From positions 1 through 64,000 of the forward strand of contig JAEWED010000210.1 in the NCBI GenBank assembly GCA_023389745.1: a stretch of DNA of 64,000 bases. The letters are read 5' to 3'. The DNA comes from Actinomycetes bacterium (lineage in GTDB: Bacteria > Actinomycetota > Acidimicrobiia > Acidimicrobiales > Microtrichaceae). The translations under genes were made by a program, and so were the position numbers. The notes beneath the pieces were generated by a model, which worked only from the letters and a program-made list of their open reading frames with translations, had not been told where the DNA came from and did not search any database. Of this stretch, positions 34,372-42,251 are shown one piece after another. Position 1 is the stretch's first letter; every line of letters starts with the position of its first letter.

Positions 34372-36047
34372 CACGGCTGCACCTCGACCTTCTCCATCAT
34401 CCCGAGGTCCTCGTGCGACAGGACGTGGCAGTGCTGCACGAACTGTCCGGTGAAGTCCTCGAAGTTCGTCTCCATGGTGAAGGAGTCGTCGTCGCTGCCG
34501 TTGAGCACGTAGGTGTCGCGCCAGAACGGCTTCTCGACGGGCACGCCGTTGATCTTGGTCACCTTGAACGGGTTCACGTGGATGTGGAACACGTGGGCGT
34601 GCTGGGGCAGCTTGCGGTCGTGGGCGTTGACCACGGTCCACTCCTCGGCGGTGCCGAGCTTCGCGACGTACGGCGGTCGGTCCGGATCGAAGGGCTGCCC
34701 GTCGATGCCGAAGTCGTCGAAGCCGGTGTCATCGGGTCGCTGCACGGTGTACTCGACGGTGCGACGGCGGACGATCGGTGCGATGGGCGGGTCGTAGGCC
34801 GGAAGGCGCGAGGGCAGCGCCATCTCGGGCCCCTCACCCACCACCTCGACGGTCAGGATCGGTCGCGCCACCAGCTCCTTGGAGACGTTCGCCGGTGGCG
34901 TCGTCGGATGGGGCGATCCGGGGATCTCGGGGTGCTGCGACGACCCGGGGGTCAGCACCAGGTCGTAGGTGCCGACCTCGCCGGCCTTGACCAGGACGTC
35001 GAGGCGGTTGCCGCCCGAGACCAGGGCGTCACCGAGCACCTCGGGCTCGTCCAGGGTGAGTCCGTCCCAGGCGATCGCGTGCAGGTCGTGGTCGGCCAGG
35101 CGCAGCGACATGAACTTCCCCTGTGCACCGTTGAGGATGCGCCAGCGCTGCACCTCGCCCGGGTACATGGTGATCTTCGGGTGCAGCGTCCCGTTGATCG
35201 GGTAGAGGATCTGGTCACGGGGCACGAACGCCTCGGCCTCGGCGGGGTCCGGGATCGGGTCGAGCAGCGTGAAGTCCTTGTCCAGCTCGAGGGCCTGGAT
35301 GACCATGATCTTCTCGGCCGCCGCGGCGACCTCGGGGACCTCGTCGACGTCCCCGCGCACGACGATCAGCCCGCCCATGCCGGCACGCACCTGGGCGGCC
35401 ACACCGCCGTGCTTGTGCGGGTGGTACCAGAACAGGCCCGCGGCGTGGTCCTCCGGCAGGTCGATCTCGTAGCGCTGCGTGCCACCCTCTGGTTCGACCG
35501 AGAGGAAGACGTTGTCGCTGTTGCCCTCGGGACTGACGTGCAGCCCGTGCGTGTGGATGTTGGTGTGGGTCCACTCGTGCGGACGGTTGATGTCGTCGGA
35601 GTGCCGTGGGTGGTCGAGCGCCGGCAGGTCGTTGACCAGGTCCAGTTCGATGCGGTCGCCGGGGCGCAGCTCCCAGGTCGGGCCGGGCAACGCCCCGTCG
35701 TAGGTCATGGTGTCGACCAGGGCCGGAGCCCCGATGTCGACCTTGGCCCGCTGTGCGGTCAGCGTGGTGCGCAGCACCCCGCTCTCGGACGACACCACCG
35801 GCGGCGGGGCCAGCTCCGGCAGGGGCGCCGCGGCGGTGCCGGGGGCCATGCCACCCCGGACGGGAGCCGAGCTGCCCGCCGACGTCGAGGTGCTGCTCGA
35901 TGCAGCGCCGTCGCTGCCCGACCCGCACGCCGCCAGCGCGGCCGGCACCGCTGCGAACGCCGCGCTGCGCAGCAGCGTGCGTCGTGTCAACGGGTCGTGG
36001 GTCGACGGTCGGTCGGTGGTCGATTCGGCAGGTCTCGCGCTCGACAT
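34371..36047 (-). CDS. Exported multicopper oxidase (Tat lipoprotein)
   Basis: 558 residues. RRTLLRS followed by a hydrophobic stretch and the lipobox ALAAC indicates Tat export and lipid anchoring. The copper ligands are HTHGLH, WYHPHKH, HIHVNPF and HCHVLSHEDLGMM, covering the type 1 and trinuclear centres; the Met after the last His is the usual axial ligand. It could oxidise phenols, metals or a substrate made by the FAD oxidase encoded downstream. ATG at 36047, no clear ribosome site, so it may be read from a near-leaderless message. It diverges from the small DUF167 gene. Confidence 0.93.
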   Translation of the reverse strand: MSSARPAESTTDRPSTHDPLTRRTLLRSAAFAAVPAALAACGSGSDGAASSSTSTSAGSSAPVRGGMAPGTAAAPLPELAPPPVVSSESGVLRTTLTAQRAKVDIGAPALVDTMTYDGALPGPTWELRPGDRIELDLVNDLPALDHPRHSDDINRPHEWTHTNIHTHGLHVSPEGNSDNVFLSVEPEGGTQRYEIDLPEDHAAGLFWYHPHKHGGVAAQVRAGMGGLIVVRGDVDEVPEVAAAAEKIMVIQALELDKDFTLLDPIPDPAEAEAFVPRDQILYPINGTLHPKITMYPGEVQRWRILNGAQGKFMSLRLADHDLHAIAWDGLTLDEPEVLGDALVSGGNRLDVLVKAGEVGTYDLVLTPGSSQHPEIPGSPHPTTPPANVSKELVARPILTVEVVGEGPEMALPSRLPAYDPPIAPIVRRRTVEYTVQRPDDTGFDDFGIDGQPFDPDRPPYVAKLGTAEEWTVVNAHDRKLPQHAHVFHIHVNPFKVTKINGVPVEKPFWRDTYVLNGSDDDSFTMETNFEDFTGQFVQHCHVLSHEDLGMMEKVEVQP

Positions 36048-36116
36048 CCGGGGGACTCTACGAGCCGCCCCGGCCGAACCGGTCGACCTCGGTCGACCCG
36101 GATCTACGCTCGTGCG

Positions 36117-36356
36117 GTGGCCGACACGCTCCCCGAGACCCTCGCCGTGCGGGTGATCCCCCGTGCTCGGAGGGACCAGGTCGGCGGCGAACGCGATGGT
36201 CGACTCGTGGTCCGGACCGTCGCACCGCCGGCGGACGGCAAGGCCAACGTGGCCGTGACCAAGCTGCTCGCTGCGCACCTCGGCATCCCGGCACGGCGAC
36301 TCGAGCTCGTCGCCGGCCACACCTCCCGCGACAAGGTGTTCCGCATCACGAACTGA
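36117..36356 (+). CDS. DUF167 (YggU) family protein
   Basis: 79 residues, a typical member of the small DUF167 family (LAVRVIPRARRDQVGG, then APPADGKANVAVTKLLA and the closing DKVFRI). The biochemical role of the family is not known. GTG at 36117 follows TACGCT at a distance fitting a leaderless transcript. Its 3' end, including the stop, is duplicated at once (36343-36370). Confidence 0.9.
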   Translation: MADTLPETLAVRVIPRARRDQVGGERDGRLVVRTVAPPADGKANVAVTKLLAAHLGIPARRLELVAGHTSRDKVFRITN

Positions 36357-36370
36357 GCATCACGAACTGA
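36343..36370. repeat. 14-bp duplication of a gene end with its stop codon
   Basis: GCATCACGAACTGA occurs twice in tandem (36343-36356, 36357-36370). The first copy contains the last codons and the TGA stop of the DUF167 gene, so the gene end was duplicated. Confidence 0.95.
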
Positions 36371-36422
36371 GCAACACCGGCCGGGGCGACACCGACCGAC
36401 CTCCGACGGTCGCCCGCCGCGA

Positions 36423-37673
36423 TCAGCTCGGAGTCAGCACCACCGGGAGCGACCGCAAGCCACGCAGCGACTGCGTCGGCTTGTAGGAGATCTCGGCGCC
36501 GTCGGCGAGGCGGATGTCGGAGAAGCGCCGTGCCAAGCCCTCGAACGCGAGCTGGCCCTCCATGCGGGCGAGCTTGTTGCCCAGGCAGTAGTGGGCCCCG
36601 AAGGCGAACGCGACGTGGGGGTTCGGGTCGCGGGTGAGGTCGAGCACATCCGGGTCGGCGAAGTGGTCGTCGTCGCGGTTGGCCGACGTGATCATGCCGA
36701 GCACGGCGCTGCCGGCGGGGACCGTCGTGCCGCTCAGCTCGACGTCCGCGGTGACCCAGCGCACCGCGCCGCACACGACCGGGCTGCAGTACCGCAGCAG
36801 CTCCTCGACCGCCGTCGAGCGAGCGAGCTCCGGCTGCTCGCGCAGCAGGTCGAACTGCTCCGGGTGCTCCAGAAGTGCGTGCACGCCGGTGCTGATCAGA
36901 CCCGAGGTGGTGTCGTGACCGGCGAAGAGGAGGAGGAACACCATCGAGGCGACCTCGGCGTCGCTCAGGCGATCGCCGTCTTCATCGTTGACACGTACGA
37001 GCGCGCTCACGATCCGGTCGTCGGGATGCCGACGTGCGTCGTCCGCGAGGCGGTCGATGATCCGCATGAGGCGTCGGCCCAACGGGATCGCCTTGAGTCG
37101 CGCCGCGCCGGTGGTCGGCAGGTCGGTGAAGCGCTGGACGATGTCGTGGAACTCGTCGCGGTCCGACGCGCCGACCCCGAGCATCTGCGCGATGACGGTC
37201 AGCGGGAGCGGCACGGCCAGCTCGTGGACCAGGTCGACCGTCTCGCCGCACGATGCCTTGGCGGCGATGTCGTCGAGTCGCGAGTCGAGCACCGAGGCGA
37301 TGTCGTCCTGCATGCCCGCGACCATCTTCGGCGTGAAGGCGCGGTTCACCAGCCGGCGGAGCCGGGTGTGGTCGGGCTCGTCCTTGAAGACCATGCTGTC
37401 GAGCAGCAGCTGGGCGAAGCGCGGCATGAGCCGTTCACGCAGCGGCGACATGCGCTCCGGCTGGCTCGAGAAGCGCTCGTCGGTGTGCAGCGTCATCACG
37501 TCGTCGTAGCGGGTGAGCAGCAACGTGCCCTTCGGGCCGAGCGCGGTGCGCGCCGTCGACACCGGATGGTGCTCACGCAGCTCCCGGTAGTGCGGATGTG
37601 GGTCCCGGAACATGACCTCGTCGAAGAGGTCCGTGGTGACCGCCGTACCTGGAGACATCGCACCTGAAGCCAT
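36423..37673 (-). CDS. Cytochrome P450 of the catabolic island
   Basis: 416-residue soluble P450 with I-helix FAGHDTTSG near residue 251, EELLRYCSP as the ExxR region, and haem loop FGAHYCLGNK with Cys near 362. The start ATG at 37673 (MASGAMSPG) lies 8 bp past a GAGTATACTC-type site and fits a near-leaderless message; the longer open frame upstream has no coding look. It is transcribed away from the divergent short-chain dehydrogenase, and both promoters hold copies of the recurrent site. No redox partners are adjacent. Confidence 0.94.
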   Translation of the reverse strand: MASGAMSPGTAVTTDLFDEVMFRDPHPHYRELREHHPVSTARTALGPKGTLLLTRYDDVMTLHTDERFSSQPERMSPLRERLMPRFAQLLLDSMVFKDEPDHTRLRRLVNRAFTPKMVAGMQDDIASVLDSRLDDIAAKASCGETVDLVHELAVPLPLTVIAQMLGVGASDRDEFHDIVQRFTDLPTTGAARLKAIPLGRRLMRIIDRLADDARRHPDDRIVSALVRVNDEDGDRLSDAEVASMVFLLLFAGHDTTSGLISTGVHALLEHPEQFDLLREQPELARSTAVEELLRYCSPVVCGAVRWVTADVELSGTTVPAGSAVLGMITSANRDDDHFADPDVLDLTRDPNPHVAFAFGAHYCLGNKLARMEGQLAFEGLARRFSDIRLADGAEISYKPTQSLRGLRSLPVVLTPS

Positions 37674-37677
37674 CGGG

Positions 37678-37694
37678 ATTGAGCATACCCTTTC
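37678..37694 (-). promoter_or_regulatory. Recurrent island site A1
   Basis: On the minus strand GAAAGGGTATGCTCAAT. Same core as the other island sites. TATGCT could be a -10 box, 11 bp before the P450 start codon. Confidence 0.6.
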
Positions 37695-37715
37695 CCGCGA
37701 GCGGATTCGGGAAAA

Positions 37716-37730
37716 GAGTAGACTGATCTC
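37716..37730 (+). promoter_or_regulatory. Recurrent island site A2
   Basis: GAGTAGACTGATCTC, 70 bp upstream of the SDR start and 22 bp from site A1, so the divergent gap holds two sites facing outward. Confidence 0.5.
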
Positions 37731-37800
37731 TCGACGTCGCCAGGGGGTCCGGCGGCACAGAACGGCGGCGCGGTTCAGCGACGCAGACCGGAGGAGCGCA

Positions 37801-38667
37801 ATGAGCAGTCGTCTCGAGGGGAAGGTGGCGGTGATCACCGGCGCGGCACGCGGCCAGGGCCGCGCACACGCCGTCCGCTTCGCGCAGGAAGGCGCGGATG
37901 TCATCGCGCTCGACCTGTGCAAGCAGATCGAGTCGAACCCGTACCCGTTGGCCACCGCCGAGGATCTCGCCGAGACCCAGCGCCTGGTCGAGCAGCTCGG
38001 CCGCCGGGTGGTCACACGCCAGGTCGACGTGCGCGACCGGGTCGCACTGCGCGATGCGGTCGACGCCGGCACGGCCGAGCTCGGCGGGCTCGACGTCGTG
38101 GTCGCCAACGCGGGCATCCTGCCCATGGCGATGGGCGATCCACAGGTCGGCGACTTCGTCGACGCCGCCGACGTCGACCTGGTCGGCGTCATGAACACCG
38201 TCTCGGTGTCCCTGCCCCACCTGCCCGACGGGTCCTCGATCATCGTCACGGGCTCGACCGCCGGCCTCGTGCCGGGCGCGGCCGACAACCCGATCATGGG
38301 CCCCGGTGGCGCGGGCTACGGCTGGGCCAAGCGCACGATCGTCAGCTACGTCGAGGAGCTCGCGCTGCACCTCGCACCGCGCCTCATCCGCATCAACGCG
38401 ATGCACCCGTCGAACTGCAACACGCACCTGCTCCACAACGACGGCCTGTACCGACTGTTCCGCCCCGACCTCGAGCAGCCCACCCGCGAAGACGCCGAGC
38501 TGACCTTCACCTTCTTCCAGGCGATGCCCATCCCCTACGTCGAACCCGAGGACGTCGCGAACCTCGCGCTGTTCCTCGCGAGCGACGAGTCACGCTTCAT
38601 CACCGGCCAGCAGATCGGCATCGACGGCGGTGCGCTGATCAAGTCACGCCGCGGCGCCGGCCTCTGA
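37801..38667 (+). CDS. Mycofactocin-coupled-type short-chain dehydrogenase (SDR)
   Basis: 288 residues. Cofactor-binding ITGAARGQGRAHAVRFAQEGADVIALDLC is typical of the TIGR03971 subfamily, whose members hold NAD tightly and pass electrons to mycofactocin. The catalytic Ser is in TGSTAG and the Tyr/Lys pair in GYGWAKRT. An insertion after the first beta strand (residues about 38-58) is a further subfamily mark. ATG at 37801 with GGAGGAGCG upstream. It would oxidise an alcohol made by the divergent P450. Implies that the genome encodes mycofactocin biosynthesis, which is not in this window. Confidence 0.92.
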   Translation: MSSRLEGKVAVITGAARGQGRAHAVRFAQEGADVIALDLCKQIESNPYPLATAEDLAETQRLVEQLGRRVVTRQVDVRDRVALRDAVDAGTAELGGLDVVVANAGILPMAMGDPQVGDFVDAADVDLVGVMNTVSVSLPHLPDGSSIIVTGSTAGLVPGAADNPIMGPGGAGYGWAKRTIVSYVEELALHLAPRLIRINAMHPSNCNTHLLHNDGLYRLFRPDLEQPTREDAELTFTFFQAMPIPYVEPEDVANLALFLASDESRFITGQQIGIDGGALIKSRRGAGL

Positions 38668-38714
38668 CGCCCGGCGGTCCGACCCGACCAGCGAGCAGTC
38701 CGTCCCCGAACAGC

Positions 38715-38731
38715 AAGAAGAGTATCCTCTA
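38715..38731 (+). promoter_or_regulatory. Recurrent island site B
   Basis: AAGAAGAGTATCCTCTA, 36 bp before the MaoC-type dehydratase start at 38768. The 100-bp gap holds no gene. Confidence 0.6.
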
Positions 38732-38767
38732 CAGCCCTCCACCGAGGAGCTGCGCCGAAGGAGCGAG

Positions 38768-40051
38768 ATGTCCACGACCACGTCCGCAGAGTTCGAGAAG
38801 GCCACCAACTACTCCTTCAAGGAGGAGGACATCGAGCGGGCCAAGGCGCTCGTCGGCCGGTACATGCCGTCGACCGCACGTGAGCACCTCACCGAGGCGA
38901 CCCACGACGCCATGCGGAACTTCGCCCGCAGCTACGGCGACGACAACCCGCTGTTCAACTCCGAGACGTACGGGGAGTCGACGCGTTGGGGCGCCCAGAT
39001 CGCGCCGCCGATGATCCCGATCGGGCTCAACAAGCCGCTCTACGGCGACCCGCCGGCAGAGAAGCTCAAGCGACCGTCGTTCCGCGGCATCCACGTCTTC
39101 GTCTCGGGCAGCACCTGGGACTGGTACCGCCCGGTCTACGCCGGCGACCGGCTCTACAGCTTCGGCGGGACCGAGTCGGTGGTCGAGAAGCAGTCCGAGT
39201 TCGCCGAGCGGTCGGTGCTCGTCACCTACGTGAGCGTGAAGATCAACCAGCGCGCCGAGATCGTGGCGATCTCACGCACACTCGCCATCCACACCGAGCG
39301 CAAGACGGCGCGGGAGAAGGGCAAGTACACCGCGATCGAGCCCGCCACCTACAGCGACGACGACATGGCGACGATCGAAGAGGTCTACGCCAACGAGCAC
39401 GTGCAGGGCGGCGAGACACGTTGGTGGGAGGACGTGACCGTCGGCGACGTGATCACGCCGATGGCCAAGGGCCCCCTGACCGAGACCGACATGATCGTGT
39501 TCCACGCCGGCGGCTACGGCTTCGTGCCGTACGCACCGTGCTCGAACCGCATCGCCCACAAGAACCGCCAGCGCATCGCGCCGTTCTACGTGAAGAACGA
39601 GTACGGCGTTCCCGACGTCGCGCAGCGCGTGCACTGGGACTCCGCCTGGGCCCAGGCGATCGGCAACCCGATGGCCTATGACTACGGGGTCATGCGCGAC
39701 TGCCACCTGTCGCACTTCCTGACGGACTGGATGGGCGACGACGGCTGGCTCGTCACCCAGTCGAGCGAGATCCGCAAGTTCAACTACATCGGCGACACGC
39801 ACTTCATCACCGGCGAGGTCGTCGCCAAGCGGGTCGAGGACGGTCTGCACCTCGTCGACATCGAGATGCGCGGCACGAACCAGCGAGAGGTCGTCACCTG
39901 TCCCGGCACGGCCACCGTGGCGCTGCCGAGCCGCGAGCACGGCGCCGTGCTGCTGCCCGAGCCGCCCGCCGACCTGGCCCGTCACGCGGTCGAGCTGATG
40001 GCTCGCCACGGCGAGATCGAGCAGGAGCGCCGCGCGGCCGGCAAGCACTGA
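38768..40051 (+). CDS. Fused MaoC-type dehydratase (double hotdog)
   Basis: 427 residues with two hotdog domains. The N-terminal FAS1-like dehydratase unit (about 30-170) has RNFARSYGDDNPLFN and the C-terminal MaoC unit (about 205-400) has FHAGGYGFVPYAP. In the family these hydrate enoyl-CoA thioesters of bulky substrates. ATG at 38768 with CGAAGGAGCGAG upstream. The stop region is duplicated (40034-40073). It is preceded by the island site B and is probably a single-gene unit. Confidence 0.85.
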   Translation: MSTTTSAEFEKATNYSFKEEDIERAKALVGRYMPSTAREHLTEATHDAMRNFARSYGDDNPLFNSETYGESTRWGAQIAPPMIPIGLNKPLYGDPPAEKLKRPSFRGIHVFVSGSTWDWYRPVYAGDRLYSFGGTESVVEKQSEFAERSVLVTYVSVKINQRAEIVAISRTLAIHTERKTAREKGKYTAIEPATYSDDDMATIEEVYANEHVQGGETRWWEDVTVGDVITPMAKGPLTETDMIVFHAGGYGFVPYAPCSNRIAHKNRQRIAPFYVKNEYGVPDVAQRVHWDSAWAQAIGNPMAYDYGVMRDCHLSHFLTDWMGDDGWLVTQSSEIRKFNYIGDTHFITGEVVAKRVEDGLHLVDIEMRGTNQREVVTCPGTATVALPSREHGAVLLPEPPADLARHAVELMARHGEIEQERRAAGKH

Positions 40052-40073
40052 CAGCGGCCGGCAAGCACTGACA
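40034..40073. repeat. 20-bp duplication of a gene end with its stop codon
   Basis: GCGGCCGGCAAGCACTGACA at 40034-40053 and again at 40054-40073. The first copy contains the last codons and the TGA stop of the MaoC gene. Confidence 0.95.
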
Positions 40074-40122
40074 GCCGCCGGCACGGTTCGACCCGCCTGG
40101 CGTCGGGGGCTCCCCCTGGGCG

Positions 40123-40134
40123 CCTGACGTCAGG
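40123..40134. repeat. 12-bp palindrome and copied gene end
   Basis: CCTGACGTCAGG is a perfect palindrome between convergent genes. The overlapping CGTCAGGTGGGT (40128-40139) is repeated exactly at 40160-40171, where it holds the stop codon of the enoyl-CoA hydratase, so the hydratase end appears copied 32 bp downstream. Confidence 0.7.
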
Positions 40135-40161
40135 TGGGTACCACTTCGTGCGGGATCCGCG

Positions 40162-41022
40162 TCAGGTGGGTTCGGCCGCTCGTGCCGCTCGCCTTGCGGC
40201 CGCGCGCTCGACGCGTGCGGCGACGCCCTCGATCTGGTTGGTCGTCTCCTGGGCGAACAACAGGCGACGCCGCGCCCGGTCGCTCTCGGCCTCGTTCAGG
40301 TTCTGCTTGACCCGCCCGAGCAGATCGGCCGGGATGCGGGTCAGCGACCGCGCCAGGTCGAGTGTCTCGTCGCGCAGCCGCTCCGCCGGGAACACGCGGT
40401 GCACCATGCCCCGGCGCGCGGCCTCGTCGGCCGACACCCGTTCGTTGAGCAGGTAGAGCTCGCGGGCCATCGCCGTGCCGACGATCTCGGTCCAGAAGAC
40501 CGTGCCGCCGTAGTCACCCGAGAGCCCGTTGGGCGCGAACCCCGCGCAGAGCAGCGCGTCTGCCGCGGCGGTGCGCAGGTCGCACGCGCCCGCCAGGCTG
40601 AACCCCGCGCCGACGGCCGGGCCGCCGACCATCGCGATCGACGGCTTCGGCATGAGGTGCAGCAGCATCGCGGCGTGCTGGTCGTGGCGGGACAGGTCGC
40701 CCTCGAGCGCGTTCGGTGGCACGCCGAGCGCCATGCCGGGCCCGGAGGCATCCTTCACGTCACCCCCGGCGCAGAAGCCGCCGTGATGCCCCTCGGCAGC
40801 GGCGCCGGTCAGCACCACCACCTTGACCTCGGGATCCTCGGCCGCCCACTTCACCGCGGCGTCGAGCGCCGCGACGAGCGGTCCGTTGAGCGCGTTGCGC
40901 CGCTCGGGCCGGTTCAGCGTGATGATGCCCACCCGATCCACGACCTCGGTCAGGAGGATGGGCGCCGTTCCCGACGACCCTGACGTCCCTGACGACCCTG
41001 ACGACTTCGACACGTCCGACAC
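40162..41022 (-). CDS. Enoyl-CoA hydratase/isomerase family protein (first)
   Basis: 286 residues, crotonase fold. A Ser/Gly-rich repeat (SSGSSGTSGSSG) opens the chain, from short duplications at the DNA level. Oxyanion-hole motifs are GFCAGGDVKD and GPAVGAGFSLAG. At the position of the second catalytic Glu the chain reads SGDYGGT, so the catalytic acid may differ and the reaction, hydration or isomerisation, is uncertain. GTG at 41022. It diverges from an acyl-CoA dehydrogenase pair; site C in the 89-bp gap may serve both. Confidence 0.88.
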   Translation of the reverse strand: MSDVSKSSGSSGTSGSSGTAPILLTEVVDRVGIITLNRPERRNALNGPLVAALDAAVKWAAEDPEVKVVVLTGAAAEGHHGGFCAGGDVKDASGPGMALGVPPNALEGDLSRHDQHAAMLLHLMPKPSIAMVGGPAVGAGFSLAGACDLRTAAADALLCAGFAPNGLSGDYGGTVFWTEIVGTAMARELYLLNERVSADEAARRGMVHRVFPAERLRDETLDLARSLTRIPADLLGRVKQNLNEAESDRARRRLLFAQETTNQIEGVAARVERAAARRAARAAEPT

Positions 41023-41026
41023 ACCC

Positions 41027-41069
41027 GGCTCGTTTCCACTCGGACGCCCTGGCTCGTTGCACTCGGACG
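41027..41069. repeat. Near-perfect 19/20-bp duplication upstream of a hydratase gene
   Basis: GGCTCGTTTCCACTCGGACG (41027-41046) and GGCTCGTTGCACTCGGACG (41051-41069) lie directly upstream of the enoyl-CoA hydratase start at 41022. Confidence 0.85.
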
Positions 41070-41072
41070 ACT

Positions 41073-41088
41073 GAATTGAGGGTACTGT
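41073..41088. promoter_or_regulatory. Recurrent island site C
   Basis: GAATTGAGGGTACTGT, shared gap of hydratase (minus) and acyl-CoA dehydrogenase (plus). Read on the minus strand it contains CCCTCAATTC. Confidence 0.5.
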
Positions 41089-41111
41089 AATGCGCCGACG
41101 GAGGGAGTCAG

Positions 41112-42251
41112 GTGTCGATCCAGCTCGAGGTCACCGAGGACCAGTCGCTCTTCCGGGAGACGACCGTCCGCTTCATCGAGTCCGAACTGCCGCTCACCGC
41201 GACGAGGGAGTGGCACGAGCGCGACGACGGCTTCGACCCGGCCTGGCTCGTGAGCGCGGCGGAGCTCGGTTGGTTCTCGATGCTGGTCCACGAGTCCGAC
41301 GGCGGCGGCAGCGTCAGCGGCGCCCCGATCGCGGACGCGGCGTTGATCGCCGAGCAGCTCGGCCGGTACGTCCAGCCCGGTCCGTTCGTGCCGATGAACG
41401 TCGCGCTGTGGGCGATCGCACGCCACGGCGCCCCCGGCCGCACCGCCGAGCTGCTGCCCGCGGCGATCGCCGGACAGCAGCTCGTGACCTGGGCGGCACA
41501 CGACGTCGACGGCAACTGGGACCTCGGCGCCGGCGTGTCGGTCACCGCGACCGCCGACGGCCTCCGCGTCTCGGGCGCCAGGGGCCAGGTGCAGGACGCC
41601 GGCCAGGCCGACCTGCTGCTGGTCGCCGGCACGCTCGAGGGCCGACCGGTGCAGGTCCTGGTGCCACGCGACACCCCCGGCGTGCGACTCGAGCCGCTGG
41701 CCACCCTCGACCTGGCCCGGCGCATGGCGAACGTGGCGTTCGACGACGTCGAGGTGCCCGCCGACGCCCTCGTCGAGGGCGACGCCGAGGCGCTCGGGTC
41801 GATGCACCGGCTGGCCGCGGTGCTCACCGCCGTCGAGACCGTCGGGGCCATGGACGCACTCTTCGCCATGACCGTCGAGTACGCGAAGGACCGGATCGCC
41901 TTCGGCCGGCCGATCGGTTCCTTCCAGGCGCTGAAGCACCTGATGGCCGACCTGGCGCTGAACCTCGAGGTGGCCAAGGCCGCGGCCGCCGCAGCGATCG
42001 GTGCCCTCGACCGCGAACGCGACGATGCCGCCGAGGTCGTCGCCATGGCGGCCGCCGCGATCGCCGAGAGCGGCGACGAGCTCGCCCAGCAGTGCCTGCA
42101 GATCCACGGCGGCATCGGGTACACGTGGGAGCACGACCTGCACCTGTTGATGCGCCGCATCCAGACCAACGGCGTGCTGTACGGCACCGCGACGTGGCAT
42201 CGCGAGCAGCTGTGCCGGTTCCACCGACTCGGCGAGGAGGCGACCCGATGA
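41112..42251 (+). CDS. Acyl-CoA dehydrogenase (subunit of a heteromeric pair)
   Basis: 379 residues. The C-terminal QIHGGIGYTWEHDLHLLMRR and AVLTAVETVGAMDALF are of the acyl-CoA dehydrogenase family, but the FAD-contacting middle is short and lacks the usual SEPGAGSD stretch. This is the pattern of the small partner in two-gene, heterotetrameric dehydrogenases known from actinobacterial steroid side-chain degradation (FadE26/27-like), where FAD sits at the interface. GTG start after GGAGGGAG; its stop overlaps the next gene (ATGA). Site C lies 24 bp upstream. Confidence 0.88.
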   Translation: MSIQLEVTEDQSLFRETTVRFIESELPLTATREWHERDDGFDPAWLVSAAELGWFSMLVHESDGGGSVSGAPIADAALIAEQLGRYVQPGPFVPMNVALWAIARHGAPGRTAELLPAAIAGQQLVTWAAHDVDGNWDLGAGVSVTATADGLRVSGARGQVQDAGQADLLLVAGTLEGRPVQVLVPRDTPGVRLEPLATLDLARRMANVAFDDVEVPADALVEGDAEALGSMHRLAAVLTAVETVGAMDALFAMTVEYAKDRIAFGRPIGSFQALKHLMADLALNLEVAKAAAAAAIGALDRERDDAAEVVAMAAAAIAESGDELAQQCLQIHGGIGYTWEHDLHLLMRRIQTNGVLYGTATWHREQLCRFHRLGEEATR

